DNA from: a virus | Virus record (IMG/VR): IMGVR_UViG_3300045125_000170 | Location: 1-64,000 of that record | Length of the DNA stretch: 64,000 nt | Reading direction: 5' to 3' (one strand) | Shown: positions 17,501-26,513 of the stretch, piece by piece | Layout: every line of letters begins with the position of its first letter | How positions within the stretch are numbered: position 1 is the first letter of the stretch | Position numbers and translations under genes: made by a program | Notes under the pieces: generated by a model | The model's database searches: none | What the model was told of the DNA's origin: nothing | The model's input: only the letters and a program-made list of their open reading frames with translations

Positions 17501-19934
17501 TTCCGTCAATCTTTGTGCTTATAAAGGAGCAGTTACGAAGTTAGAAGCAAGGATTTGTATTGTGTACAAGTAACTGATTGTAGTAAAATTCCTTGTCAGC
17601 GATTAGATGTAAGTCAGGTAGAGTACCTAAATGTAAAGGCAAATGGCAAGTTATTAGAAGTGTGGAACAATTGCCAGGATTGCATGATGACTTACTGTTT
17701 CAATGAGCCGCAATATCATCAAAAGGTGTATTCGGAAGCACTTTTGACTGGGAATTGCAATCTTTCTGAGGTGCATTTAAACAAAATCAATCCAGATGAT
17801 TACAAAGAACAAGATGATGCTTTTAAATCGGCGGCATTATCTGTAGCTGCTTTGTTGCATCATAAATTTGCAGAACCAATCTACCAAGAAAGCGAGAGTG
17901 GATCCGATTGTTGGTGTTTCCTTTACAGGATTATTTGACTTTTTGTTCATGCTTTTGGAGTTAAATGGCTTGAATGGTGGCAAAACGGAAGACAAGACAC
18001 AGAGGAGGGCAAAGTTATTCAAAAGCAAAGAGCAGAAATACTTAACTAGATGGAAGAACGTAGTTAACAATACTGTACAGAATTATTGTACAAGACATAA
18101 ATTAAAGACCTCTAATCGTGCTACCACAGTTCAGCCAAGTGGTTGCCTGGATCGGACTGCACTTCGTATTTTTGATCAAGGTTTGATTTATGCTGATGAG
18201 GTATTGACTCCTGGCGACTGGCGAAGTTACAGGATTAAATTTAACTGTCCGTAATGGAATTGCAGCATCCACAGGCATTGCAAATGAACCATTGCAATTA
18301 ATCAAAGTTACTTTGAATAATGGGCGTATATTGCGCATGACTCCAAACCATCGTCTTTCTATTGATGGAAACTGGGTATATGCATCTGACATGACTGTTG
18401 GAATGAAAGTTGATTTTAGTATTGGAGAATATAACAATCATCAAGAAACTTCTTTACTTGACATTAATCAACTTGAATACACAAGAGAGGCGAGAAGACT
18501 AGAGATTGGGCATAATCGTGGGATTACATCAACTATGATTAAAATGCCTAAAACAATGTCTCCGGATTTAGCTTATTTCATTGGAGCATTATTTGGGAAT
18601 GGTTGTTTAAGTTCTGGCAATCGTATTCGTATTTCCAGTAGCAGCCATAAATTGCTAAAAAGATTACAAAAAATAGGAAAAGAACTTTTCCAAGCAGAAG
18701 GAAGGATTCGCGAATATTGTGATAGAGATGCTTATGAATTATGTTTTTCTAGTGTTCAATTATTTGATTGGTTGCAATTAAATAACATAGCAAAAATAGA
18801 GAAAAGCAAAAATCTTGATAGGATACCACTAGCAATTCGTTGTTCTTCTAAAGAAAGCATATTATCTTTCTTTAGTGGTTTAATTGATACTGATGGATGC
18901 ATTCGCTCAACAGGGACATTATCTATTGACAGTGCTAGTGAACCTTTCATAAGAAATCTTCAACAAATTGGAGAAGCAGTTGGCTTATGTTTTTCAATTT
19001 TTCACAACACCGAAGGACAAAACAAGCAATCTCAAAAGAGCATGTGGGGATTATCTTTAAGTAGAACATTGAGCAAATTAGATGCTTTAAATTACTTAAA
19101 TAACAATAGTCAAAAAGCTCAATATCACTCTATTCCAATTCCTCAAAGAAGTTTTAATTTTAACCCATTTGCAATTAAATCTGTAGAGTGGGAAACAAGT
19201 TGTGATTACAGCTATGATTTTGCAATAGAAGGAGTAGACGATAATGATTCATGGTATTGGCAGGAGCTATTAAATCACATAACACAAAATCTTTATTAAC
19301 AGGCGCTTCCCCTGGTTGGCATCCTCCTAAAGCACAACGTTTTATTCGTCGGATTACTTTCCGTAAAAATGATCCAGTGGCAATGGCTTGTATTGATTAT
19401 GGGTACAATGTTGTGCCATCTCAAACTGACAAAGATGAACATGGCAATTTGCTCAATAATCCATTTGACGAGCGTTGCACTGAATGGTTGGTGGAAATTC
19501 CTGTAGCAGTTTCTTGGGCTGATATACCAGGAGTTGAAAATATAGATGTTTCCAAATTCTCTGTGTTAGCACAATTTGATTTTTACATGCAAGTGCAAAA
19601 ATATTACACAACACATAATACCTCTGCTACTTTAGAATTGAGAGAAACTGAAATACAGGAATTAGGGAAAGCTATTTATGACGCAATCCAAAACGACAAT
19701 GGCTACATTTCTGCTGCTATTCTTAGTAGGTTTGATGATCATCAGTCCTATCCTAGATTACCTTTTGAGCCTATCGATAAAGATACTTATTTACAGCTAG
19801 TGAAAGATGTTTCCAATAGAAAGGTAAATGATTCATTTTTAGATGCTTTGTACCGCTATGATTTTGGGGAAATGGTTGATGCTGGCCCATCTCCCTGCGA
19901 TTCTGACAAGTGCCTTTTGCCAGAAGTAAAATAA
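14548..19934 (+). CDS. nrdJ: Adenosylcobalamin-dependent (class II, monomeric) ribonucleotide reductase with three inteins
   Basis: Makes deoxyribonucleotides from ribonucleotides using B12. The extein pieces follow the Lactobacillus leichmannii RTPR type: GAYNCTSTN (first redox Cys), MGCGTGAVIEP, NLSEVHLNKI, RATTVQPSG, TKSLLTGASPGWHPPKAQ and a C-terminal CDSDKC shuttle pair. After splicing, the active site would read LNP-CGEIIGNNFH-CNLSEVHL, restoring the radical Cys, Glu and second redox Cys. At least nine frame breaks occur, several in homopolymers (for example one T missing in ACCAATTTGAC at about 14,820). Own gene without obvious operon partners; TPR genes follow. Confidence 0.9.
15717..16758 (+). 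other. Intein 1 in nrdJ (before the radical cysteine)
   Basis: Starts CVTADTWIHTEKGARQVKDL and has a block B-like LTGNHQLLKVT. It ends VPGVSRFDANGIVAHN before extein Cys. LAGLIDADG-type endonuclease motifs: GWLIGNLIGNGSISS and, after restoring a T at 16364-16368, RGLFDADGSVQGS. About 348 residues. The insertion point makes the extein +1 nucleophile the catalytic thiyl-radical Cys. Confidence 0.9.
16789..17755 (+). other. Intein 2 in nrdJ (before the second redox cysteine)
   Basis: Starts CVSGDTLLITKDGLHAIKDV and ends CFNEPQYHQKVYSEALLTGN before CNLSEVHL. Endonuclease motifs VAVGDGTTDKNNN and FIAGLADTDGSETDG are visible. About 322 residues with several frame breaks, including one at VEQLPGLHDD/TYCFNEP. 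Only ten extein residues separate it from intein 1. Confidence 0.9.
18144..19283 (+). other. Intein 3 in nrdJ (before Thr of TKSLLTGASPG)
   Basis: Starts CLDRTALRIFDQGLIYADEV, has MTPNHRLSIDGN (block B), and ends SYDFAIEGVDDNDSWYW then AGAIKSHN before Thr. Endonuclease motifs AYFIGALFGNGCLSS and FFSGLIDTDGCIRS are intact within the long open frame 18,292-19,250. About 380 residues. Confidence 0.9.
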
Positions 19935-20012
19935 ATTAATGGATTATTTTAGTATTTCATTAATTACTAAAATAATCCAAATAAATTAACAACAAACAAT
20001 AGGAATAAAGTG

Positions 20013-20548
20013 ATGGAATTACGATTAGCTTTCTTATCGGCTCATGATGGAGATTACAAAACTGCTATCAAATATTACTCTAAAATACTTAATGCAGAAA
20101 AAGTTCTAAAATATTCCGTGAAAGAGCAGATTGTTATGCTGCTTTGAATAAGATAGATAATGCAATTAATGATTATACTTCAGCTATTAGCATTGAATTA
20201 GATAATCCAGTGTATTACTGTGAGAGAGCTGAACTATATATTAAAAAATCTAATTACAAAGCTGCATTAGAAGACTGTAATGATGCTTTAGAAATTAATC
20301 CAAACTGTTCAATTGCTTTTCTTATAAAAGGAATAGCGTTAGGTGAATTAGGTGATATTTATTCCGGTATAAACAATATTAGTAGTTGTATTAATATTAA
20401 TAAATGGTGCGCTAGGGCATATTACCACAGAGCAATATTAAAAGAACAGATAAGTAAAAAAGATGCTAAACTTGACTACTGGCAAGCAGCACATATTGGC
20501 TATTCAGACGCTCTTCAAAGATACAGGAAGCTAGAAAATATTAAGTAA
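20013..20548 (+). CDS. TPR protein, one frame break
   Basis: ATG 20013 (MELRLAFLSAHDGDYKTAIK), frame change near 20,105, then repeated TPR units: ERADCYAALNKIDNAINDYT, AISIELDNPVYYCERAELYI, KAALEDCNDALEINPNCSIA. About 178 residues with four or five TPRs. It is probably a scaffold for protein contacts. It directly follows nrdJ; the next TPR gene has its own promoter. Confidence 0.75.
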
Positions 20549-20552
20549 TCTA

Positions 20553-20581
20553 TTGACAAATTATTAAATATTAGCTATGCT
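20553..20581 (+). promoter_or_regulatory. Sigma70-type promoter
   Basis: TTGACA 20553-20558, 17 bp, TATGCT 20576-20581. Confidence 0.8.
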
Positions 20582-20640
20582 AGACAAAGTTAGAACACCA
20601 TAGAATCTAATGATTTTCTCACGACAAAAAGAGGTTTACC

Positions 20641-21154
20641 ATGATGACATTTGATGATTTTGTTTCTTATCTCAAGAAGAATTCAGACAGATGCAGTTGT
20701 TTGGACAAATTTTGGAATATACTGCAAGCAAATTGGGCAGTACGACAAAGCAATCTATTGCCACACAAGGGCGATAGAAATCAATCCTAATTTTGCAGAA
20801 GCGTATAATAATAGGGCTTGTGCAAAGAAAGCTATAAACGACAACACATGCTTGGAAGATGCATGTGCTGCTATCAGAATTAATCCTGATTTTGCGGAAG
20901 CATACAACAATTTAGCTAATATAGAATACCAGCTAGGGATGCCTCAACAGGCAATTCAACACTACAAGAAAGCCTTGTCATTGGGGCAGCGAGTTGATTT
21001 TTATATGAACTTAGCAATTGTCCAGGCAAGCACTGGGGACAAGCTAGATGCAATCGTAAATCTCTGTAATGCTTTGCGTATTACAGAAGATGAGGAGTTA
21101 AAAGCTAGGCTAAGAATTAGCTTAAAAGAACTTGAGGCTGCTGTTAATCTGTAA
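20641..21154 (+). CDS. TPR protein, one frame break
   Basis: ATG 20641 after AAAGAGG; MMTFDDFVSYLKKNSD, then a frame change near 20,690 to VWTNFGIYCKQIGQYDKAIY, HTRAIEINPNFAEAYNNRAC, NNLANIEYQLGMPQQAIQHY. Three to four canonical TPRs, about 170 residues. It may be a paralog of the preceding TPR gene. Partner unknown. Confidence 0.75.
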
Positions 21155-21185
21155 AATAACTCAACATTATAAATAGGATAAGATT

Positions 21186-21882
21186 ATGATGTTGAGTCAA
21201 CAATATAGTATGAACATCATAATCTTAGACACAGAAACAACTGGATTAGAAGAATCTAGTTCAGTTATAGAAGTAGGAGCTATCTTGTACAGTACAACTA
21301 CTAAAGCTGTATTAAGTCAAGTTAGCTCTTTAATTAATTGGGAGAATATGAGCAATCCAGCTCAACCAATCAATAAAATTAGTGTTGAAATGCTCAAAGA
21401 AGGAGCAGCACAAGAATCAGCATTGGACATGATTTATAGCATGTCAGTAAATGTGAAATATTTGTTAGCTCATAATACTGAATTTGATAAAAACAACTTC
21501 AACAGTTATTGGAGCTGGTTTTGGAGTAAATAATGTTTGGGTTGACACTCAAGATTTTACTTATCCAAATTCTGAGTACTGTAAAAGCACTGGATTAATC
21601 AATTTAGCCTGCGCGCACAGTATTCCAATTATTGATTGCCACAGAGCATTGGATGATTGCAAAACAATAGCTAAGCTGTTATCAACAATTCCAGACTTAG
21701 ACAGTGAAATCATTAAAGCTGCACGTCCTAAGTTTTTGTATCGCAGCTTAGAGGAAAAACCAGGGACATTAAGCAAACAAGCTGGATTTAAGTGGCACAA
21801 CTTAATTCCACAAGCTTGGGCTAAGAAAATGCCAGCTGAGGATGCTGCTAACTTGCCATTTGAAACAGTTTTGATAGAATAA
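21186..21882 (+). CDS. DnaQ-like 3'-5' exonuclease (DEDDh), one frame break
   Basis: Exo I: IIILDTETTGLEESSSVIEV; Exo II: VKYLLAHNTEFDKNNF; Exo III: DCHRALDDCKTIAKLLST with the histidine five residues before Asp, as in DEDDh enzymes. The frame changes near 21,490-21,530. About 232 residues. It removes nucleotides from DNA 3' ends, as proofreading subunit or in repair. The C-terminal region (KPKFLYRS.. AGFKWHNLIPQAWAKKMP) is often seen in phage and cyanobacterial members. No polymerase partner is in the window. Confidence 0.85.
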
Positions 21883-21887
21883 ATCCA

Positions 21888-21916
21888 TTGACATTAATTG
21901 CCAGAATTGTTAAAAT
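21888..21916 (+). promoter_or_regulatory. Sigma70-type promoter
   Basis: TTGACA 21888-21893, 17 bp, TAAAAT 21911-21916. Confidence 0.75.
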
Positions 21917-21943
21917 AATCCAAACAAATTCGTTGGCAGCAAT

Positions 21944-22537
21944 ATGGATTTTACAAAACTAGAACATGCACTACCAAACGTGGTGTGCATTACTGATAAT
22001 GCTAAACAGCATTACATTGAATTGTGTGAATATAAAATGTGGGAAAATTACATAGGAGCAGCTAATTATAAACGAAAAGATTTAGCTGTTGTAATCCCTA
22101 TGCTTGGTGAATATGAGCATCCATGGATTAATAAATGCAAGCACAAGAGATTTGACTATATTCAATTTAACAAAGATATAGCAGAAGCTAATTATGTTTG
22201 TTATTTAGATTGGTTAAAATTTTGGTGTTCCAGCATAAGTAAGCTAGTTCGCTCTGATGCAAATGAAGTTAGGGAAGTTAACAAAGCCATATCCAAGACA
22301 GGAGTATCTGTGGTTTTACTCTTTGCTGGGCTGGAAGACATATTTCCTGATGTCGAGACTAATGTTGTACACAAAGAAGCTGTACGAGCGCTAGTTTGCA
22401 CACTTCCGGAAAAGTTAAGGGAGTTACACAATCCCAGTATAGGCATAATTACTTTTGCTAAAAGAGATTTCCTCAAAAAAGTAATTACTCAAAACTTTGC
22501 ACAGTTTGAGTCGATGTACAAGAATTACGTTTGTTAA
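21944..22537 (+). CDS. Hypothetical protein (197 aa)
   Basis: One intact frame: MDFTKLEHALPNVVCITDNA, LAVVIPMLGEYEHPWINKCK, TGVSVVLLFAGLEDIFPDVE. A mixed alpha/beta composition suggests a soluble enzyme or binding protein, but I see no known motif. Own promoter and terminator. Confidence 0.6.
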   Translation: MDFTKLEHALPNVVCITDNAKQHYIELCEYKMWENYIGAANYKRKDLAVVIPMLGEYEHPWINKCKHKRFDYIQFNKDIAEANYVCYLDWLKFWCSSISKLVRSDANEVREVNKAISKTGVSVVLLFAGLEDIFPDVETNVVHKEAVRALVCTLPEKLRELHNPSIGIITFAKRDFLKKVITQNFAQFESMYKNYVC

Positions 22538-22544
22538 TACATAC

Positions 22545-22579
22545 AAAAAAGCGCTATATGATTAACATGTAGCGCTTTT
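22545..22579. terminator. Bidirectional terminator
   Basis: A6-GCGCTA/TAGCGC-T4 around ATGATTAACATG, between convergent genes. The minus-strand gene's stop lies in the stem. Confidence 0.85.
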
Positions 22580-22742
22580 CATTAGCTCTAGTCTCTGAGA
22601 GTGCGGGAGATTTTTGTAATCCGTAATACTTTACAAAAATCTCAATAGTCTTCCTCACTTTTTCCTTTGCTTTATCCTCCAGTTCTTTAATCTCTTCAAT
22701 TTGTAAAAGAGATTGAGTTAACTCTTCAATTAAATCGTCCAT
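22554..22742 (-). CDS. Small coiled-coil protein (62 aa), third of a tandem series
   Basis: MDDLIEELTQSLLQIEEIKE then LEDKAKEKVRKTIEIFVKYY: charged heptad-like helix. GGAGAG precedes the ATG in the same way as for its upstream neighbour. Starts three bases after the previous stop. Related in layout, more loosely in sequence, to the two genes at 22745-23188. Confidence 0.55.
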   Translation of the reverse strand: MDDLIEELTQSLLQIEEIKELEDKAKEKVRKTIEIFVKYYGLQKSPALSETRANEKRYMLII

Positions 22743-22744
22743 AA

Positions 22745-23007
22745 TTACTCTCCAAAATAATAATTAAGGACGTTCCTTGCTACCTGTTGTAACTTGTCTT
22801 CCAAAATCACTCGAGCCTTTTCCCCATGACTGTGTTCATATTTAAGCATGAACTCGTCAAATTCCTGGTTAGGAATATGTTGATACAATATGGCATTAAT
22901 TGCTTTTTCTCGAGAATTAAAATTCTCGTTTTCTTGTCTTTTATACATTCTTCCAACTCCTTAATTTGGAGAGCTGAAAAAATGTATAAATGTATTGGAA
23001 CTTCCAT
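22745..23007 (-). CDS. Small helical protein, second of a tandem series, one frame break
   Basis: MEVPIHLYIFSALQIKELEE, then after an indel near 22,935 ENFNSREKAINAILYQHIPN, HGEKARVILEDKLQQVARNV and LNYYFGE. It shares FSALQI, HGxxARV.LEDKLQ.VA and YYFGE with the gene upstream, so the two are tandem duplicates. ATTTTGGAGAGTAATTATGG precedes its start. Confidence 0.55.
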
Positions 23008-23009
23008 AA

Positions 23010-23188
23010 TTACTCTCCAAAATAATAAGCAAGGACACTTTTCGCTACTTCTTGTAGCTTATCCTCCAAGATGCACTCGAGCCTCTTTGCCATGCTTTGT
23101 TTCAAAGTCTTCTATCAGCTCTTCAAACTCCTCAATTTGAAGAGCTGAGAACATATAAAGTATTTATCACTTGATCGTAATCAATCAT
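23010..23188 (-). CDS. Small helical protein, first of a tandem series, frame breaks
   Basis: ATG 23188 after GGAGATAAC; MIDYDQVINTLY, then FSALQIEEFEELIEDFETKH, GKEARV and LEDKLQEVAKSVLAYYFGE with two small frame changes. Ends three bases before the next start. Function unknown. Confidence 0.5.
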
Positions 23189-23219
23189 TATTGTTATCTC
23201 CTAATCAATCAGTAAATTA

Positions 23220-23248
23220 ATAGTAACTTATTATTTCTAATCTGTCAA
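23220..23248 (-). promoter_or_regulatory. Minus-strand promoter
   Basis: TTGACA (23248-23243), 17 bp, TACTAT (23225-23220), driving the tandem trio. Confidence 0.75.
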
Positions 23249-23332
23249 GCAATTTCTTAAATAAAGTTTTATAACTTATGTCGCATATCTATTGACTTAT
23301 GTTACAATGATAAAAAGTCTAAAGGAGACACA

Positions 23333-23545
23333 ATGTATTATTTTGCTGAAGTAATCAAAAAGAAAGACAGATGCGAATTAACAAAAACAAATTACAGCAA
23401 CATTTCGCGAGATGTTGCGTTAGCTGTTTTAAGCCAGGGACTAGCTGGCAATCTTCCTGACGCTGTTGTATTTAGAGAAGTTAAAGATAACACTATCTGT
23501 TATCGAATAGAAGCTCCACAATCTAGCTGGGATGAGTGGACATGA
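23333..23545 (+). CDS. Small hypothetical protein (70 aa), first of an overlapping series
   Basis: MYYFAEVIKKKDRCELTKTN then DVALAVLSQGLAGNLPDAVV and RIEAPQSSWDEWT. AAAGGAGAC precedes the ATG. It shares with the next gene an ALxxLAxG.LP core and a Trp-containing end, so the pair look like diverged duplicates. The stop overlaps the next ATG (ATGA). Confidence 0.65.
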   Translation: MYYFAEVIKKKDRCELTKTNYSNISRDVALAVLSQGLAGNLPDAVVFREVKDNTICYRIEAPQSSWDEWT

Positions 23546-23775
23546 AATACGCAATTATTGCTAATGATAGACTGGTGGAATCCAGCCCAGGAATAGATTA
23601 TCGTTTAGCTAAAGCAGCATTATCTTTAGCTAAAGCTGGTAGACTCCCAAACAGTCGATTCAAAAAACAACAAGAACGCTTTATCTTAGAAGCTGTTGAC
23701 TCTACCTGGATACAAGTTAAGCACTATCTCAGAAACAGGAAAGATCCAAATTTTGAGGGAGTTTGGATAGAGTAA
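23542..23775 (+). CDS. Small hypothetical protein (77 aa), second of the series
   Basis: MKYAIIANDRLVESSPGIDY then RLAKAALSLAKAGRLPNSRF and STWIQVKHYLRNRKDP. I chose ATG 23542 because it overlaps the previous stop as ATGA; GTG 23536 is possible. Intact. The ending DPNFEGVWIE resembles a closing motif used elsewhere in this genome (NFEGVW near 42,060). Confidence 0.65.
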   Translation: MKYAIIANDRLVESSPGIDYRLAKAALSLAKAGRLPNSRFKKQQERFILEAVDSTWIQVKHYLRNRKDPNFEGVWIE

Positions 23776-23807
23776 CATTAATGCCCAGCTTAGACTGGGT
23801 ATTCATT

Positions 23808-24092
23808 ATGGAATACGTTGAAATAATCAAATCTAGTGGCAAAATAGTTAATGGGACAATTGATTTAAATGAGCAAATTACTACAGTACTGCTTAACTTA
23901 ATTGCAGATAATAGTAGTGGTAAATTGCACACAGAGTATGGAATGTTTTTAATTTTTGAGTCAGCCTATATTAGGCAAGATCTGCTTTACATTGAAAACA
24001 ACAAGTTACAGATGAGAAATGCTGAAGCAAGTTATTTTGTTTTAGCTGATAAAAAAACATGGAATGAAGTAAAGGAGCTACACAAATGTTGA
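23808..24092 (+). CDS. Small hypothetical protein (94 aa), third of the series
   Basis: MEYVEIIKSSGKIVNGTIDL then YFVLADKKTWNEVKELHKC. A short hairpin, CCCAG/CTGGG at about 23,784-23,799, sits before the start. Overlaps the next gene by 7 bases. Unknown function; it may be a diverged member of the same small-protein family (ends in a Trp-x-x-V segment). Confidence 0.55.
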   Translation: MEYVEIIKSSGKIVNGTIDLNEQITTVLLNLIADNSSGKLHTEYGMFLIFESAYIRQDLLYIENNKLQMRNAEASYFVLADKKTWNEVKELHKC

Positions 24093-24379
24093 CTTGGAGA
24101 CAAGAAATTGAAAGGCTTTATAAAACAATCCCTTCTACTCCTAATATGGAGTTTTATGATTTTGATTGGAAAAAATGCAGAATTAGAGATAAATTTTCTG
24201 TATTAGATACTTACGAATTTGCTCCTTTTGTAGTAGATTTTTCTTATTTAAGATTTATGCCAGAAAAGTTGAATAATCCTTCTTTTTTGTTTCCTTTTAA
24301 AGGGCAAACAAGATTAGATAAAACAAGGATTGTAGCATGTAGATATGGCGTATTTGGGCAAGCAATAGAATTTTTGTAA
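24086..24379 (+). CDS. Small hypothetical protein (97 aa), fourth of the series
   Basis: MLTWRQEIERLYKTIPSTPN then DFDWKKCRIRDKFSVLDTYE and VACRYGVFGQAIEFL. Intact, rich in aromatic residues. The next ATG follows within two bases of its stop. Confidence 0.55.
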   Translation: MLTWRQEIERLYKTIPSTPNMEFYDFDWKKCRIRDKFSVLDTYEFAPFVVDFSYLRFMPEKLNNPSFLFPFKGQTRLDKTRIVACRYGVFGQAIEFL

Positions 24380-24380
24380 A

Positions 24381-24770
24381 ATGTACAAAGAAATTATTAG
24401 GAATGGGAAAAACATTTGGTGTTGGATATTAAACACTCCACTAGTTACTTGGGTTGAATTAGAAACATAGACTATTCAAGGAGAAGCTCAATTTTATTGG
24501 CTAGCTACTAATAACTTTTGGGAAGAATTCGTTGAAGCTAATAATCTGGAAAATACTCCAGTCACTATTTACGTTGAGGAGGATTTAATCAATGCTAATG
24601 AACTTGATTTTAATTATGAGGTTACTGTTAGCATTGATAACTATCCTCAACATATTATTAGCTCTTTTAACCATTTTATTAACAATAAATGGGATAGATT
24701 AAGCTACTCAACAATATACGAGCTGTATGATCAAAGATGTCTATGCTGTGACTACGAGCCAACAACATGA
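24381..24770 (+). CDS. Hypothetical protein with an in-frame TAG, fifth of the series
   Basis: MYKEIIRNGKNIWCWILNTP... VELET, then TAG at 24468-24470. The same frame continues with good coding character (YWLATNNFWEEFVEANNLEN, VTVSIDNYPQHIISSFNHFI) to TGA 24768-24770, 129 codons. The second half resembles the next gene, so the two are duplicates. Point error, nonsense mutation or readthrough are all possible. Confidence 0.5.
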
Positions 24771-25075
24771 AAATTGAATCACAAGATCCAAGTATGTACT
24801 CAATTATAGATTGGATAGAATCTTCTAATCAATGGGAAGCATTTGTACAAACTAATGCTTTTCCTAAAAAACTCTTAGAACAAGCAAGCAAAGCTAAATT
24901 TGTCCTTGTTTCTCCAGTGGGAGATGTGCTAATTCCAGACGAATACCAGGAAGAACAGCAGCATATCTGGCATATTGAGTTACATCTAGATACGTGCAAT
25001 TACAGCACTTTACTAGATATTGAGATTGCTTTTAATGATTTTGTTCAAGAAAACTGGGAGTCTAGAAACTACTAA
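24767..25075 (+). CDS. Hypothetical protein (102 aa), sixth of the series
   Basis: MKIESQDPSMYSIIDWIESS then NQWEAFVQTNAFPKKLLEQA and IEIAFNDFVQENWESRNY. It shares the W.xxxNxxxEFV and xxFNxFxxxxW layout with the preceding gene; ATGA overlap. Followed by a terminator, so it closes the operon. Confidence 0.6.
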   Translation: MKIESQDPSMYSIIDWIESSNQWEAFVQTNAFPKKLLEQASKAKFVLVSPVGDVLIPDEYQEEQQHIWHIELHLDTCNYSTLLDIEIAFNDFVQENWESRNY

Positions 25076-25098
25076 CAACAACTTGTGTGACATTAACT

Positions 25099-25125
25099 AA
25101 CCTAGCCTGCAAAGCTAGGTTTTTT
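25099..25125 (+). terminator. Rho-independent terminator
   Basis: AACCTAGC/GCTAGGTT stem with T6. Confidence 0.9.
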
Positions 25126-25192
25126 AGTATGCATGTATTAAGTAAATATTTCTAAAAAAATAACAGAGTTGGCTGCGATTCACGCCCTTCCC

Positions 25193-25201
25193 TGCTATAA
25201 T
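25193..25201 (+). promoter_or_regulatory. Extended -10 element
   Basis: TGCTATAAT, a TGn extended -10, 35 bases before the initiator gene. A -35 is poor. Confidence 0.5.
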
Positions 25202-25235
25202 GATTTTTATCAAAACTATCTAGAGCTATTATAGC

Positions 25236-26446
25236 ATGAATTATTCTTCATATCCAACTCGGACAATTATTTATTCGCCAGAATTATCCAGAGAGTTCGG
25301 GGCAGTCACCGCTTCAATACTTTACCAGCAATTAAATTACTGGTTTTCTAAGAAGAAACAGTTCTTCAAGTATTTAGCTCCTCCAGCTGAACCAGACATT
25401 GACAAAACGCCACACTACAAAACTGGCGATAGCTGGACAGAGGAATTAGGCTTTAGCATACATGAGTTTAGAAGTGCTTTTGATAAGATGGGTATTCGTT
25501 ATAATTCTTTAGCTAAATATAAGAAAGCTAAAGATAACAATACTGTCTTTAACAAAGATGGTAAACAATATTTATTTGCATCATTTATAGATAAGCGTAA
25601 TAACTTAACTTATTACGTTAAGAACTGGGACTACGATAAAGAGTTCCAGCAAAGAGTGTTTGGAATTGATGTGGATAAGTTGCCATCTGATGAAGTTATT
25701 GAAGATACCAAGCGTAAAAGCGCTGGGAACGCTAAAACAACACTTTCGCGAGGTAAAAACACTTTCGTTCGCGATGTTGAAAAAATCAATCTCCCAGATC
25801 CACTAGATGACAGAGAAGAAAAGAATAAATATAAAGAGCAGAATGAAGAAATTTCTTCTTTGGACAAAATTCCAGAAATCAAGAAAGAAACGGAAAATCC
25901 CTCCGTTGGGGAAATTAAACAAGCGCCGCCCGCCCCCGCGTCTTGTCAAGGCGCTAAGAGTGGATTGAGTAATGTGCTGCATCGTCCGAAGCATACATTT
26001 AAAGGAACAGCAATTAGCGTGTCATCGGATGCATGGATGGTTGGGCAAAATCCTAATCGTGATTTTGTAAACTGGCTTCTTCAAGAAAAAATAAAGGAAA
26101 ATCCTAACAGTGATTACAATAAGTTGCCTAATATTGTGGCTGAGATTAAAAATGACTGTTATAGAGCAGATGGATATTGGGTTGCTTATCAAAACTTTTT
26201 GCAGGGCAAAAATTAGCTGAGGAAAGAGCTGAGCGAATTAAAGCAGCTAAGATTCAAGAAGAAAGAGAAGCAGAAATTTTAAAGGCACAAGCTGAATGGG
26301 AGTTAGTTCAAGAAGCTGAAATGTGCGGAATGTCTTTGGACGAGTACAGAGATTATAAGTCCCAAAAACAGATAGAAGAAACAGAAAATACGTTAAAGCA
26401 GTTGCATCAAAGACTTAAAGAGAATGCCAAAAAATCTTTACTTTAA
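25236..26446 (+). CDS. Replication initiator / helicase-loader-like protein, one frame break
   Basis: N-terminal winged-helix-like part (ELSREFGAVTASILYQQLNY, GDSWTEELGFSIHEFRSAFD) as in phage replication initiators. It is followed by a long charged linker (about residues 150-240) and a C-terminal region (NPNRDFVNWLLQEKIKENPN). The frame changes near 26,205 into a coiled coil (AEERAERIKAAKIQEEREAE, ENTLKQLHQRLKENAKKSLL). About 403 residues. It lies immediately before DnaB, where lambda O/DnaD-type initiators sit. Its linker DNA is duplicated in inverted form at 4.1-4.5 kb. Confidence 0.65.
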
Positions 26447-26454
26447 GAGAGTTA

Positions 26455-26483
26455 TTGACATTTACTAGTTTTTCTTTTAATAT
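26455..26483 (+). promoter_or_regulatory. Sigma70-type promoter
   Basis: TTGACA 26455-26460, 17 bp, TAATAT 26478-26483, ahead of dnaB. Confidence 0.85.
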
Positions 26484-26513
26484 GTTTTTGTACCGTGTTT
26501 ACCAATAGCCATC

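Noticed and set aside
9288-24770. Alternative genetic code with stop reassignment
   Set aside because: TAA, TAG and TGA all end well-supported genes here (for example TAG at 1298, TGA at 27811, TAA at 31829), and the two in-frame stops use different codons.
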